Source: Bradyrhizobium tropiciagri (GTDB taxonomy: Bacteria; Pseudomonadota; Alphaproteobacteria; Rhizobiales; Xanthobacteraceae). From it: a DNA stretch of 64,000 nucleotides. The stretch lies in NCBI RefSeq assembly GCF_018130545.1, contig NZ_JAFCKF010000012.1, positions 124,001-188,000 on the forward strand, in the 5' to 3' direction. Below the pieces are notes generated by a model. The model was not told the origin of the DNA and made no database searches. It was given only the letters and a program-made list of their open reading frames with translations. Made by a program: the position numbers and the translations under genes. Within the stretch, counting starts at the first letter, position 1. Every line of letters starts with the position of its first letter. Below, in pieces: positions 1 through 8,083 of the stretch.

Positions 1-192
1 AAGGACATGGCACGAACCCTGAAGCGGATCCGCGACGAGCGCGGGCTGTCGATCGTCGTCTCCGAGCAGGTCCTGAGCTTCGCGCTCGACATCGCCGATC
101 GCGTGCTCGTCATCGAGAACGGCGAGATCGTCCGCGACGATCCGCGCGACAGCGTCGATGCCGCGCAGATCTCGAAATATCTGTCTGTGTAA
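1..192 (+). CDS. ABC transporter ATP-binding protein, C-terminal end (UrtE/LivF-like), partial
   Basis: The reading frame is open from the first base, so only the last 63 codons are present. The remnant matches the tail of a UrtE/LivF-class ATPase: a SIVVSEQ segment corresponds to the H-loop region that follows Walker B (normally L-V-E-Q), and then comes the closing strand with VLVIENGEIV. It stops 31 bp before fmdA, so it is probably the last transporter gene of a urea/amide-type importer co-transcribed with formamidase, as in fmd operons. The substrate cannot be read from this fragment. The H-loop E-Q is preceded by Ser rather than the usual Val-Glu, a minor variation. Confidence 0.8.
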   Translation, partial: KDMARTLKRIRDERGLSIVVSEQVLSFALDIADRVLVIENGEIVRDDPRDSVDAAQISKYLSV

Positions 193-223
193 CCACCACC
201 AGTAAACGAAGGGGAGCAATGCG

Positions 224-1453
224 ATGCCAGATACACTGATCAAGGTCGATCTCAGCAAGTCGGCCTATGAAAACGACAAGATCCACAATCGCTGGCATCC
301 CGAGGTTCCGATCGTCGAGTGGGTCAGCCCCGGCGATGACTTCATCATCGAGACCGTCGACTGGACCGGTGGTTTCATCAAGAACAACGACTCCGCCGAT
401 GACGTGCGCGACATCGACCTGTCGATCGTGCACTTCCTGTCCGGCCCGATCGGCGTCAAGGGCGCCGAACCCGGCGACCTCCTGGTCGTCGACCTGCTCG
501 ACGTCGGTCCGTTGAAGGAGAGCCTGTGGGGCTTCAACGGCTTCTTCTCCAAGCAGAATGGCGGCGGCTTCCTCACCGACCATTTCCCGCTGGCGCAGAA
601 GTCGATCTGGGACATCAAGGGCCTCTACACCTCGTCGCGCCACGTCCCCGGCGTCAACTTCGCCGGCCTGATCCATCCCGGCCTGATCGGCTGTCTGCCC
701 GATGCCAAGATGCTGGCGGCCTGGAACAAGCGCGAAGCTGAATTGATCGCGACCAACCCGACCCGGGTGCCGGGCCTTGCGAACCCGCCGTTCGCGCCGA
801 CCGCGCATGCCGGACAGGCCAAGGGCGACACCAAGGCCAAGATCGGCCTCGAGGGCGCCCGCACCGTGCCGCCGCGTGAGCATGGCGGCAATTGCGACAT
901 CAAGGATCTGTCGCGCGGCTCGAAGATCTACTTCCCGGTGTATGTGCCGGGTGGTGGGCTCTCGATGGGCGATCTGCATTTCAGCCAGGGCGACGGCGAG
1001 ATCACCTTCTGCGGCGCCATCGAAATGGCCGGCTGGCTGCACATCAAGGTCGACATCATCAAGGACGGCGTCTCGAAATACGGCATCAAGAACCCCGTGT
1101 TCAAGCCGTCGCCGATCACGCCGAACTACAAGGACTATCTGATCTTCGAAGGCATCTCGGTCGACGAGGCCGGCAAGCAGCACTATCTCGACGTCCACAT
1201 CGCCTATCGCCAGGCCTGTTTGAACGCGATCGAATACCTGAAGAAGTTCGGCTACTCCGGCGCCCAGGCCTATTCGATCCTCGGCACCGCGCCGTGCCAG
1301 GGCCACATCTCCGGCGTGGTCGACGTGCCCAATGCCTGCGCCACGCTGTGGCTGCCGACGGAGATCTTCGACTTCGACGTGATGCCGTCGTCGGCGGGAC
1401 CGATCAAGCACATCAAGGGCGACGTGCAGATGCCGATCTCGCCCGACAAGTGA
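224..1453 (+). CDS. fmdA: Formamidase (FmdA/acetamidase family)
   Basis: It hydrolyses formamide to formate and ammonia in the cytoplasm. The 409-residue protein has the length of Methylophilus FmdA, and the family hallmark GDLHFSQGDGE lies at residues 249-259. A conserved N-terminal region around HNRWHPEVP (21-29) and NDSADD (55-60) is also seen. A GGGGAG ribosome site 7 bp upstream fixes the start. The nearby earlier ATG at 219 is out of frame. The gene follows the tail of an ABC ATPase gene and precedes fmdB, the usual fmd order. I infer ammonium-linked nitrogen scavenging. The enzyme family is clear; the preference for formamide over short aliphatic amides is by family resemblance only. 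Confidence 0.93.
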   Translation: MPDTLIKVDLSKSAYENDKIHNRWHPEVPIVEWVSPGDDFIIETVDWTGGFIKNNDSADDVRDIDLSIVHFLSGPIGVKGAEPGDLLVVDLLDVGPLKESLWGFNGFFSKQNGGGFLTDHFPLAQKSIWDIKGLYTSSRHVPGVNFAGLIHPGLIGCLPDAKMLAAWNKREAELIATNPTRVPGLANPPFAPTAHAGQAKGDTKAKIGLEGARTVPPREHGGNCDIKDLSRGSKIYFPVYVPGGGLSMGDLHFSQGDGEITFCGAIEMAGWLHIKVDIIKDGVSKYGIKNPVFKPSPITPNYKDYLIFEGISVDEAGKQHYLDVHIAYRQACLNAIEYLKKFGYSGAQAYSILGTAPCQGHISGVVDVPNACATLWLPTEIFDFDVMPSSAGPIKHIKGDVQMPISPDK

Positions 1454-1541
1454 ATCCCTGCGCGAAGGGTGCGGGACGGCAGCGTTCAGGCCGCCCCGCA
1501 TCCATCGCCTGATGTCACTCGACTGCGCAAGGATTGAGAAA

Positions 1542-1892
1542 ATGCCGATCTACGAATATCTCTGCAACGACTGCGGCCCGTTCACCGACATGCGGCCGAT
1601 GGCCGAATGCGATCTGCCGCAGGACTGCCCGCAATGCGAGACGACATCGCCGCGTGTGATTCTGACCGCGCCCGCGTTCTTCTGCATGCCATCGGACAAG
1701 CGCAAGGCGCATGCCACCAACGAGCAGAGCCGGCACGCGCCGAAGACGCTCGATCAGTACAAGGCAGCGCACGGCCCGGGCTGCGGCTGCTGCTCCTCCT
1801 CGGGAAAGAAGAAGCCGGCAAGGTTGATGACCAAGACCAAGAGCGGCGCCAAGGGCTTTCCGACCGCGCGCCCCTGGATGATCAGCCATTAG
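1542..1892 (+). CDS. fmdB: FmdB-family zinc-ribbon protein
   Basis: This 116-residue protein begins MPIYEY, the signature start of FmdB/zinc-ribbon regulators, followed by two CxxC knuckles (Cys8/Cys11 and Cys29/Cys32) that would bind one zinc. An in-frame ATG 30 bp upstream (1512) was rejected because the extra ten residues precede the conserved first strand. The C-terminal half is longer than a minimal FmdB and has a GCGCC cysteine cluster at about 87-91 followed by a basic tail. In Methylophilus, FmdB is linked to formamidase expression or activity. Its role here is inferred from adjacency to fmdA. Confidence 0.82.
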   Translation: MPIYEYLCNDCGPFTDMRPMAECDLPQDCPQCETTSPRVILTAPAFFCMPSDKRKAHATNEQSRHAPKTLDQYKAAHGPGCGCCSSSGKKKPARLMTKTKSGAKGFPTARPWMISH

Positions 1893-1990
1893 AGGCGTTT
1901 TCGAGCGAAGTGGATACCGGTTCGCGTTAAGAAAACGCGTCAAAACAGGAGTCTAGAGCCCCGATCCGATTCAATCGGGGTGGGGCTCTC
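1893..1990 (+). repeat. Dispersed palindromic repeat between convergent genes, with terminator-like hairpin
   Basis: The stretch carries the GCGTTTTCGAGCGAAGTGGA-type sequence that I recognise as a dispersed rhizobial repeat. It ends in a hairpin at 1959-1980 with CCCCGAT and ATCGGGG arms, extended outward by a GAGC/GCTC pairing. There is no U-tract. Its position between convergent fmdB and the minus-strand ABC operon suggests it may also help end transcription in both directions. Confidence 0.7.
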
Positions 1991-2006
1991 GAAGCGCGGC
2001 TGATCG

Positions 2007-2792
2007 TCAGGCCTGTTCGGCGACCTTCAGGGCCTCGGTGCGGATCTCCTCGACCAGCCGCTCCTTCAGGGCGACGAATTCCGGCGTGGTCTTGATCTTG
2101 TAGGAGCGGGGATGGGGGAGATCGACCGCGATCTCCGCCTTGATGCGGCCGGGACGGGCGCTCATCACGATGACGCGGCTGCCGAGGAAGATCGCTTCCT
2201 CGATGTCGTGGGTGACGAACAGCACCGTCTTCTGGTCGCGCTCCCAGATCCCGAGCAGCATCTCCTGCATCAAGGCTCGGGTCTGGTTGTCGAGCGCGCC
2301 GAACGGCTCGTCGAGCAGCAGGATCTTCGGATCGTTGGCGAGCGCACGGGCGATCGCGGTGCGCTGCTGCATGCCGCCCGACAACTGCTTGGGCCAGTGG
2401 TTTTCGAAACCGGATAGTCCGACCCGGCGGATGAAGGCGTCGGCGATGTCGTGGCGCTCGCCTTGCGCAACGCCGCGCTCGCGGAGGCCAAAGGCGATGT
2501 TCTCGCGCACGGTCAGCCAGGGAAACAGGGTGTAGGACTGAAACACCATGCCGCGGTCGGCGCCGGGGCCGGTGACCTCACGCCCGTCGAGCGCGACACG
2601 CCCGCTGGTCGGCCGGTCGAGGCCGGCGATGATCCGGAGCAGAGTGGATTTCCCGCAACCGGAGGGACCTAGGATGGTGACGAAGTCGTTGTCGCCGACA
2701 TCGAGCGTGGTGGGCTCGAGCGCGCGTGTCGGTGCATTGCCGGCGCGGGCGGGGAAGGTTCGCGAGACCTGATCGATCCTAAGCAGGGTCAT
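2007..2792 (-). CDS. ABC transporter ATP-binding protein (nitrate/sulfonate/taurine class)
   Basis: This is the cytoplasmic ATPase of an SsuB/TauB-class importer, 261 residues. Walker A reads GPSGCGKS, the signature is LSGGMQQR, and Walker B ends LLLDEPFGALD. I chose the ATG at 2792, four codons inside the longest frame, because it overlaps the permease stop as ATGA and has GGAAG five bases upstream. It is the last gene of a three-gene operon encoding binding protein, permease and ATPase. The lack of a longer C-terminal domain fits SsuB/TauB rather than sugar importers. The substrate is unknown; the position next to hutC makes a histidine-related or other nitrogenous solute possible. Confidence 0.88.
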   Translation of the reverse strand: MTLLRIDQVSRTFPARAGNAPTRALEPTTLDVGDNDFVTILGPSGCGKSTLLRIIAGLDRPTSGRVALDGREVTGPGADRGMVFQSYTLFPWLTVRENIAFGLRERGVAQGERHDIADAFIRRVGLSGFENHWPKQLSGGMQQRTAIARALANDPKILLLDEPFGALDNQTRALMQEMLLGIWERDQKTVLFVTHDIEEAIFLGSRVIVMSARPGRIKAEIAVDLPHPRSYKIKTTPEFVALKERLVEEIRTEALKVAEQA

Positions 2793-3562
2793 GCGAGCTT
2801 CCACGGGAACAGCCAGGCGTTGAACGCCTTGAACAGGAAGTCGGAGATCAGGCCGATCAGCCCGATCACGATGATGCCGAAGATGATCTGCCCGGTGTTG
2901 AGCAGCGCCTGGCTGTCGGTGATCATGTGCCCGATGCCGGATGACGAGCCGATCAACTCGGCCACGATGACGTAGGTCCAGGCCCAGCCGAGCACCAGCC
3001 TGAGGATCTCTGCGATCTCCGGCGCGGCGGAGGGCAGCAGCACGCGGCGGATGATGCCGCTGTCGCGGGCGCCGAGCGTGTAGGCGGCTTCGACCAGATC
3101 GCGCCGCGTGGCGCCGACGGTGACGGCGACCATCAGGATGATCTGGAACACCGCACCGATGAAGATCACCAGCAGCTTCTGCAACTCACCGATGCCCGCC
3201 CACAGGATCAGCAGCGGAATGAAGGCGGACGCCGGCAGGTAGCGCGCAAAGGACACGAAGGGTTCGAGGAAGGCCTCGATCGGCTTGTAGGCGCCCATCA
3301 GCACGCCGATCGGCACCGCGATCACGGCGGCAAGAGCAAAGCCGCCGATGACGCGCCAGACCGTCATGCCGATGTCGAACAGGAAGCCCTGCTTGGCGAG
3401 GAGTTCGTAGCCTTCCTGCGCCATGGTCAGCGGGTTGGCGAGAAATGTCTTCGACACATGGCCGCCGAACGTCGCCCAGGACCAGAGGGCGACGAACAGC
3501 ACGAAGAAGGCGAGGCCATAGGCCGCGCGCTGCTTCGATGTGGTGGGCTCGAGAGGACGCAT
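2789..3562 (-). CDS. ABC transporter permease (SsuC/TauC class)
   Basis: This inner-membrane permease of 257 residues has about six hydrophobic segments. A cytoplasmic EAA-type loop occurs around DLVEAAYTLGARDSGIIRR, with the A-x-x-L-G-A core that contacts the ATPase. It overlaps the downstream ATPase gene by 4 bp and touches the upstream binding-protein gene through a TAATG stop/start, so translation of all three is probably coupled. Length and loop fit the nitrate/sulfonate/bicarbonate permease family. Confidence 0.88.
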   Translation of the reverse strand: MRPLEPTTSKQRAAYGLAFFVLFVALWSWATFGGHVSKTFLANPLTMAQEGYELLAKQGFLFDIGMTVWRVIGGFALAAVIAVPIGVLMGAYKPIEAFLEPFVSFARYLPASAFIPLLILWAGIGELQKLLVIFIGAVFQIILMVAVTVGATRRDLVEAAYTLGARDSGIIRRVLLPSAAPEIAEILRLVLGWAWTYVIVAELIGSSSGIGHMITDSQALLNTGQIIFGIIVIGLIGLISDFLFKAFNAWLFPWKLA

Positions 3563-4506
3563 TACTTGATGAAGCTGGCGTCGTAGATGTCCTCGACCTT
3601 CGGTGCGGCCTTGATGATGCCGACCTCGAGCAGCAGCTCCGCGGCGTCCTTGTTGAAGGAGAGGAAGTCGCCGGCGAAGAACTTCTGGTTGGCGGCCTTG
3701 TCCTGCCAGCGCAGGTACTTTGCCGAGTTGCCGAACTGCTCGCCGGATTGCTTCACGTCGGCGCCCATGATCTCATAGGCCTTGGCCTGATCCTTGGCGA
3801 TTATGTCGAGCGCCTCGAAATAGCTGTTGGCCAGCGCCTGCGCCGCCTTTGGATTGTCAGTCAGGAATTTTGGCGTGCAGCCGAACGTGTCCATCACGAT
3901 CGGATAGTCGAGCGTGGTGGCGATGATCTTGCCCTTGTCGGGCGCGGCGCGCACCGTCGACAGATAGGGCTCGTAGGTCATCGCGGCGTCGTTCTGGCCG
4001 GAGACGAAGGCCTGCGCCGCGGCGGCGGGCTCCAGATTCACCACGGTGACGTCCTTCACCGTCAGGCCGTTCTTCTTCAGCATCCAGGCCAGCGCGAAAT
4101 AAGGCGAGGTTCCCGGCGCCGATGCCGCGATGGTCTTGCCCTTCAAGTCCTTGATCGCGGCGACATCGTTGCGCACGGCCATGCCGTCGGCGCCATAGCT
4201 CTTGTCGAGCTGAAAGATCTGCTTGGTCGCGACACCATTGGCGTTCCAGGAAATCCAGGTCTCGACCGTCGTCGCCGCGCACTGGATGTCGCCCGAGGCG
4301 ATCGCCAGATGCCGGTCCTTCTGCGGGATCTTCTTCAAGGTCACGTCGAGGCCGTTCTTCTTGAAGATGCCGGCCTCCTTGGCGAGCGTCAGCGGCGCGA
4401 AGCCGGTCCATCCGGAGATGCCGACGCCGACCTTGATGTCATCCGCGAACGCGGCGGTGGACGCGAACAAGGCCGCGATGGCGGGCAATAGCTTGAGCGA
4501 ACGCAT
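3562..4506 (-). CDS. ABC transporter periplasmic substrate-binding protein (NMT1/SsuA-like)
   Basis: This 314-residue exported binding protein starts at the ATG preceded by AAGGGG. The longer in-frame start at 4554 was rejected because it would bury the signal peptide. The N-terminus (MRSLKLLPAIAALFASTAAFA) is a typical Sec signal cleaved before DDIKVGV. The mature part has the NMT1-like fold pattern: GWTGFAPLTLAKEAGIFKKNG near the start, then a central KGKTIAASAPGTS ligand loop. It is the first gene of the operon with the permease and ATPase, and a 4 x 17-bp repeat array lies in its upstream region. The ligand is unknown; nitrate, sulfonate, pyrimidine precursors and other nitrogenous solutes are all bound by this family. 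Confidence 0.85.
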   Translation of the reverse strand: MRSLKLLPAIAALFASTAAFADDIKVGVGISGWTGFAPLTLAKEAGIFKKNGLDVTLKKIPQKDRHLAIASGDIQCAATTVETWISWNANGVATKQIFQLDKSYGADGMAVRNDVAAIKDLKGKTIAASAPGTSPYFALAWMLKKNGLTVKDVTVVNLEPAAAAQAFVSGQNDAAMTYEPYLSTVRAAPDKGKIIATTLDYPIVMDTFGCTPKFLTDNPKAAQALANSYFEALDIIAKDQAKAYEIMGADVKQSGEQFGNSAKYLRWQDKAANQKFFAGDFLSFNKDAAELLLEVGIIKAAPKVEDIYDASFIK

Positions 4507-4539
4507 GATAGTCGACCCCTTGAACGATGGATTGAACCC

Positions 4540-4608
4540 AGTTGATGTCTTCACGCCAGTGATGTCGTCACGTCAGTGATGTCTTCACGCCAGTGAACTC
4601 TTCGCGTC
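4540..4608. promoter_or_regulatory. Four tandem 17-bp iterons before the minus-strand ABC operon
   Basis: Four head-to-tail copies of a 17-bp unit start at 4540, 4558, 4575 and 4592; the first is 18 bp long. The best copies read AGTGATGTCTTCACGCC and AGTGATGTCGTCACGTC. Each contains a small dyad GTGA-N5-TCAC, which is degraded in the first and last copies. The array lies 34-102 bp upstream of the binding-protein start codon, where a repressor or activator array would be expected. The binding protein is unknown. Confidence 0.65.
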
Positions 4609-4684
4609 GGTCGCGGCGGATTGCCGCATGAGGCATGTCGGTGACTGATGATGCATTGCATGAAATATGCCGCGCAAGACGCTT

Positions 4685-5428
4685 TCAGCCTCCCTTGAAG
4701 CGAGCCACCAGGCGGTGCGTCTCGCCTGGATAATGCAGCCGCACCGCGGTCACCGTGCGCGCGCTGCGCCAGGTGTATCGGTCGATGACGAGGCAGGGCG
4801 CGCCGACCGCGATGTCGAGCGCCTTGGCCAAGCGATCGTCCGCAACGACTGCGCTGATGGTGTGTTCGGCCTCGGTCCACGGCACGTGGTGCAGCAGCCA
4901 TGATCCCGGCGGTTCTCGTGCGAAGTCTGCGGTTGCGGCGTCCGGAACGGTGGCGAGATCGATCAGCCTGTCCTCGACTGCAAATGGCACGCCGTCGCCG
5001 CTGTGCCGGCAAGCGATTGCGATCACTTTGCCGGCCGTGGTCACGCCAAGCCGGGCGCGATCGGCCGATGTTGCGGTGCGCCGCCGGCAATCGATCAGCT
5101 GATAGCTGTAGCTGCGGCCGAGCGCGGTGATCTCGGCCCTGATATCGGCGATCGTGAGCACCGCCGATATGTGCTGCGGGCGGCGCACGAAGGTGCCGGC
5201 GCGTCGCCGCCGCTCGATCAGATCGGCCTGCGCCAGTTCCGACAGCGCCTTGTTCACCGTCATGCGCGAGCAGCGGTAGCGCGCCATCAACTGATGCTCG
5301 AACGGGATGCGGTGACCCGGCGGCCATTCACCGGTCAGGATCCGGGTCTCGATGTCGAGACGGATCCGCTTGTAGAGCGTCGGCTTGTTGGCCGCTCCGG
5401 GTTTCGTCCGATCGGAGGCGAGGCTCAC
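4685..5428 (-). CDS. hutC: Histidine utilisation repressor HutC (GntR family)
   Basis: This is a GntR/HutC-type repressor of hut genes whose usual inducer is urocanate. From the GTG at 5428 it has 247 residues, the normal HutC length. The winged HTH lies in about residues 12-80 (YKRIRLDIETRILTGEWPPG, then SRMTVNKALSELAQADLIER), followed by a UTRA effector domain. The GTG overlaps the hutF stop as GTGA. The longer frame would add 45 basic residues of antisense-like composition and was rejected. It is transcribed with hutF, divergently from hutIHU, with a perfect palindrome in the shared promoter region that is its likely operator. Confidence 0.92.
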   Translation of the reverse strand: MSLASDRTKPGAANKPTLYKRIRLDIETRILTGEWPPGHRIPFEHQLMARYRCSRMTVNKALSELAQADLIERRRRAGTFVRRPQHISAVLTIADIRAEITALGRSYSYQLIDCRRRTATSADRARLGVTTAGKVIAIACRHSGDGVPFAVEDRLIDLATVPDAATADFAREPPGSWLLHHVPWTEAEHTISAVVADDRLAKALDIAVGAPCLVIDRYTWRSARTVTAVRLHYPGETHRLVARFKGG

Positions 5429-6783
5429 GTGACGAGCCTCCGGATGCTTGCGTTGAATCGCTCGCGCGCTCTGTCGCGCAGCCGATGCCGTCCGCCGGTG
5501 ACCAACTTGTCGCCGCCGGCCCAGACGCAGTCGATCGCGTCGCCTCCCGCCGCAAACAGCCATCCGTCGAGAGCGGCATCGCCTGATCGACCCGCGAGTG
5601 AAGGATGCGCCGTGTCGAGGCTGACGATGTCGGCCCGCGCGCCGGGCACGAGCCCGGCGTTGCCTTGCGCGAGCGCCTGCGCACCTCCTGCGAGCGCGTG
5701 ATCGAACAGCGCGCGGCCGGTGGACGCACCGGGACGCCCCGACAGCACGTTGCGCTCGCGGTGCTTCAGTCGCTGGCCGTATTCGAGTTGGCGAAGCTCG
5801 TCGGCGACCCCGATCAGCACATTGGAATCGGTCCCGACGCCGAACCGGCCGCCCGCGGCAAGGAACTCGTGCGCGGAAAAGATGCCGTCGCCGAGGCTCG
5901 CTTCAGTGATCGGGCAGAGGCCGGCGACTGCGCCGCTGGCGGCGAGCGCGGTGACTTCCCGCTCCGTCATGTGGGTCGCGTGGATCAGGCACCAGCGCCG
6001 ATCGACGGGCACATGGTCGAGCAGCCATTCGACCGGCCGCTGCCCCGACCAGGCAAGGCAATCGTCGACCTCGCGCACCTGTTCGGCGGCGTGGATATGA
6101 ATTGGCGCTCCCTCGGCAAGTGGAATGATTGCTGTGAGCTCATCCGGCGCCACGGCGCGCAGGCTGTGCGGGGCGATGCCGATATTGGCGCCGGGCAATT
6201 TCCGGATCACCTCGCGCGAAGCCGCCATCAGCGCGGCGAACTGATCGACCGAGCAGATGAAGCGGCGCTGCCCGGCATGTGGTGCGGCGCCGCCGAATGT
6301 GCCGTGCGCATAGAAGCTCGGCAGTAGCGTGAGCCCGATGCCGGAGGCTTCAGTCGCCTCCGCGATGCGCACGGCCATCTCGGCCGGATTGGCGTAAGGC
6401 GAGCCGTCGCGATCATGGTGCAGATAGTGGAACTCGCCGACGCGGGTAAAGCCGCGCTCCAGCATCTCGACATAGAGCAGGGTGGCAACGGCTGCGACGT
6501 CGTCCGGCGTCATCGTCAGCGCAAAACGATACATCGTCTCGCGCCAGGTCCAGAACGTGTCGGTGGTATCGCCGCGCTGTTCGGCAAGGCCGGCCATGCC
6601 GCGCTGGAAGGCGTGGCTGTGCAGGCTCGCCAATCCCGGAATGGCCAATTGGTGGCGTTCGTCGCCGGCGGCGGGCGCAACGCCTGCCGTCAATGAGGCG
6701 ATCGTGCCATCGGCGACGACAACCTGCACGTCATTGGCCCAGCCCGAAGGCAGCAGCGCGCATGCGAAATGCAGTCGTGTCAT
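5425..6783 (-). CDS. hutF: Formimidoylglutamate deiminase HutF
   Basis: It converts N-formimino-L-glutamate to N-formyl-L-glutamate and ammonia, the fourth step of the five-step histidine pathway. The 452-residue protein is an amidohydrolase-superfamily member with metal ligands H55-x-H57 (LHSHAFQRG), a later HIHAAEQ and HATHMTE, and the GTDSNV Asp. Length and motifs match HutF rather than the guanine deaminases. It is the first gene of the minus-strand hutF-hutC unit. The product needs HutG (N-formylglutamate deformylase), which is not encoded in this window. Confidence 0.94.
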   Translation of the reverse strand: MTRLHFACALLPSGWANDVQVVVADGTIASLTAGVAPAAGDERHQLAIPGLASLHSHAFQRGMAGLAEQRGDTTDTFWTWRETMYRFALTMTPDDVAAVATLLYVEMLERGFTRVGEFHYLHHDRDGSPYANPAEMAVRIAEATEASGIGLTLLPSFYAHGTFGGAAPHAGQRRFICSVDQFAALMAASREVIRKLPGANIGIAPHSLRAVAPDELTAIIPLAEGAPIHIHAAEQVREVDDCLAWSGQRPVEWLLDHVPVDRRWCLIHATHMTEREVTALAASGAVAGLCPITEASLGDGIFSAHEFLAAGGRFGVGTDSNVLIGVADELRQLEYGQRLKHRERNVLSGRPGASTGRALFDHALAGGAQALAQGNAGLVPGARADIVSLDTAHPSLAGRSGDAALDGWLFAAGGDAIDCVWAGGDKLVTGGRHRLRDRARERFNASIRRLVT

Positions 6784-6817
6784 TTTTCCACGCCGGCTGG
6801 ACAGAACCTCGACACGA

Positions 6818-6837
6818 TTATATGTCTAGACATATAA
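6818..6837. promoter_or_regulatory. Perfect 20-bp palindrome, likely HutC operator between hutF and hutI
   Basis: The ten-base arm TTATATGTCT is followed directly by its reverse complement AGACATATAA. It lies 31 bp upstream of hutI and 34 bp upstream of hutF on the opposite strand. GntR/HutC proteins bind AT-rich dyads with GT and AC in opposite halves, which fits. An operator here would control both hut transcripts. The assignment is by position and symmetry, not by experiment. Confidence 0.8.
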
Positions 6838-6868
6838 GTCAAGCATCCCAGCTCGAAGGGACGATCGC

Positions 6869-8083
6869 ATGGCAGAGCGTTTCGACCGCATCTGGCACAA
6901 CGCCCGACTCGCCACGATGCGCGATGGTCGCGTCGATCTCGGCGAGATCGAGCAGGGCCTGATCGCGGCGCGCGACGGCCGCATCGTCTATGCAGGCGCA
7001 CAGTCGGATTTTCCTGTGGATGCCGACGCCGCTGAACGGATCGATTGCGCCGGCCGCTGGATCACGCCCGGACTGGTCGACTGCCACACCCATCTCGTCT
7101 ACGGCGGCAACCGTGCGCACGAGTTCGAGCTCCGCCTGAAGGGCGCGAGCTATGAGGAGATCGCGCGCGCCGGCGGCGGCATCGTCTCGACCGTTGCGGC
7201 GACGCGCAAGGCGACCGAGGGCGAACTTGTCGCCGGCGCGCTGCCGCGGCTCGATGCGCTGATCGCCGAGGGCGCAACCACCGTCGAGATCAAATCCGGC
7301 TATGGCCTCGATGCCGAGACCGAGATGCGGCAGCTCGCGGCGGCACGCAGCCTCGGCCGCGTACGGCAGGTTGCGATCCGCACGTCGTTTCTCGGCGCAC
7401 ATGCGCTGCCGCCGGAATCCGATGGCGACAAGGATCGCTACATCGATCTGATTTGCAACCAAATGCTCCCGGCGGTGGCCAAGGCCGGCCTCGCCGATGC
7501 CGTCGACGGCTTCATGGAGGGGATCGCATTTTCCGGAGAGCAGACGGCGCGGGTGTTCGAGGCGGCGCGTGCGCTCGGACTACCCGTGAAGCTGCATGCA
7601 GATCAATTGTCGAATCTCGGCGGCGCGACACTCGCCGCGAAATTCTCCGCGCTGTCGGCTGATCATCTGGAGCACACCGATGAATCCGGCGCGGTCGCGA
7701 TGGCGAAGGCGGGGACATCAGCGGTGCTGCTGCCCGGCGCGTTCTATTTCATTCGCGAGACGCAGAAGCCGCCGGTCGAACTGTTCCGGAAACACGGCGT
7801 ACACATGGCGCTGGCGACCGATTGCAATCCCGGCAGCTCGCCGCTGACCTCGCTGCTGCTTGCGATGAACATGGGCGCGACGCTGTTCCGGATGACGGTC
7901 GCCGAATGTCTCGCAGGCGTGACGCGCGAAGGCGCACGCGCGCTCGGCGTGCTTGCCGAGACCGGCACGTTGGAGGCCGGCAAATGGTGCGATCTAGCGA
8001 TCTGGGACATCGAACGTCCGGCCGAGCTGGTCTACCGCATCGGCTTCAATCCGCTGCATAGCCGGGTGTGGAGGGCGCAATGA
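6869..8083 (+). CDS. hutI: Imidazolonepropionase HutI
   Basis: It opens the ring of 4-imidazolone-5-propanoate to give N-formimino-L-glutamate. The protein has 404 residues, the normal length. Metal ligands H73-x-H75 sit in [11 protein letters not shown], with later HADQL and the ATDCNPGSS motif characteristic of HutI. GAAGGGA precedes the ATG. The stop overlaps the hutH start as ATGA, so translation is coupled. It is the first gene of hutIHU, directly downstream of the 20-bp palindrome. Confidence 0.96.
   Translation: MAERFDRIWHNARLATMRDGRVDLGEIEQGLIAARDGRIVYAGAQSDFPVDADAAERIDCAGRWITPGLVDCHTHLVYGGNRAHEFELRLKGASYEEIARAGGGIVSTVAATRKATEGELVAGALPRLDALIAEGATTVEIKSGYGLDAETEMRQLAAARSLGRVRQVAIRTSFLGAHALPPESDGDKDRYIDLICNQMLPAVAKAGLADAVDGFMEGIAFSGEQTARVFEAARALGLPVKLHADQLSNLGGATLAAKFSALSADHLEHTDESGAVAMAKAGTSAVLLPGAFYFIRETQKPPVELFRKHGVHMALATDCNPGSSPLTSLLLAMNMGATLFRMTVAECLAGVTREGARALGVLAETGTLEAGKWCDLAIWDIERPAELVYRIGFNPLHSRVWRAQ

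Noticed and set aside
110-1501. Long minus-strand open frame opposite fmdA, and many similar ones (for example 31930-33801, 47302-48801, 51947-53920)
   Set aside because: They are Arg/His/Asp-rich shadows of real genes on the other strand, typical of high-GC third-position bias, without family features or ribosome sites.
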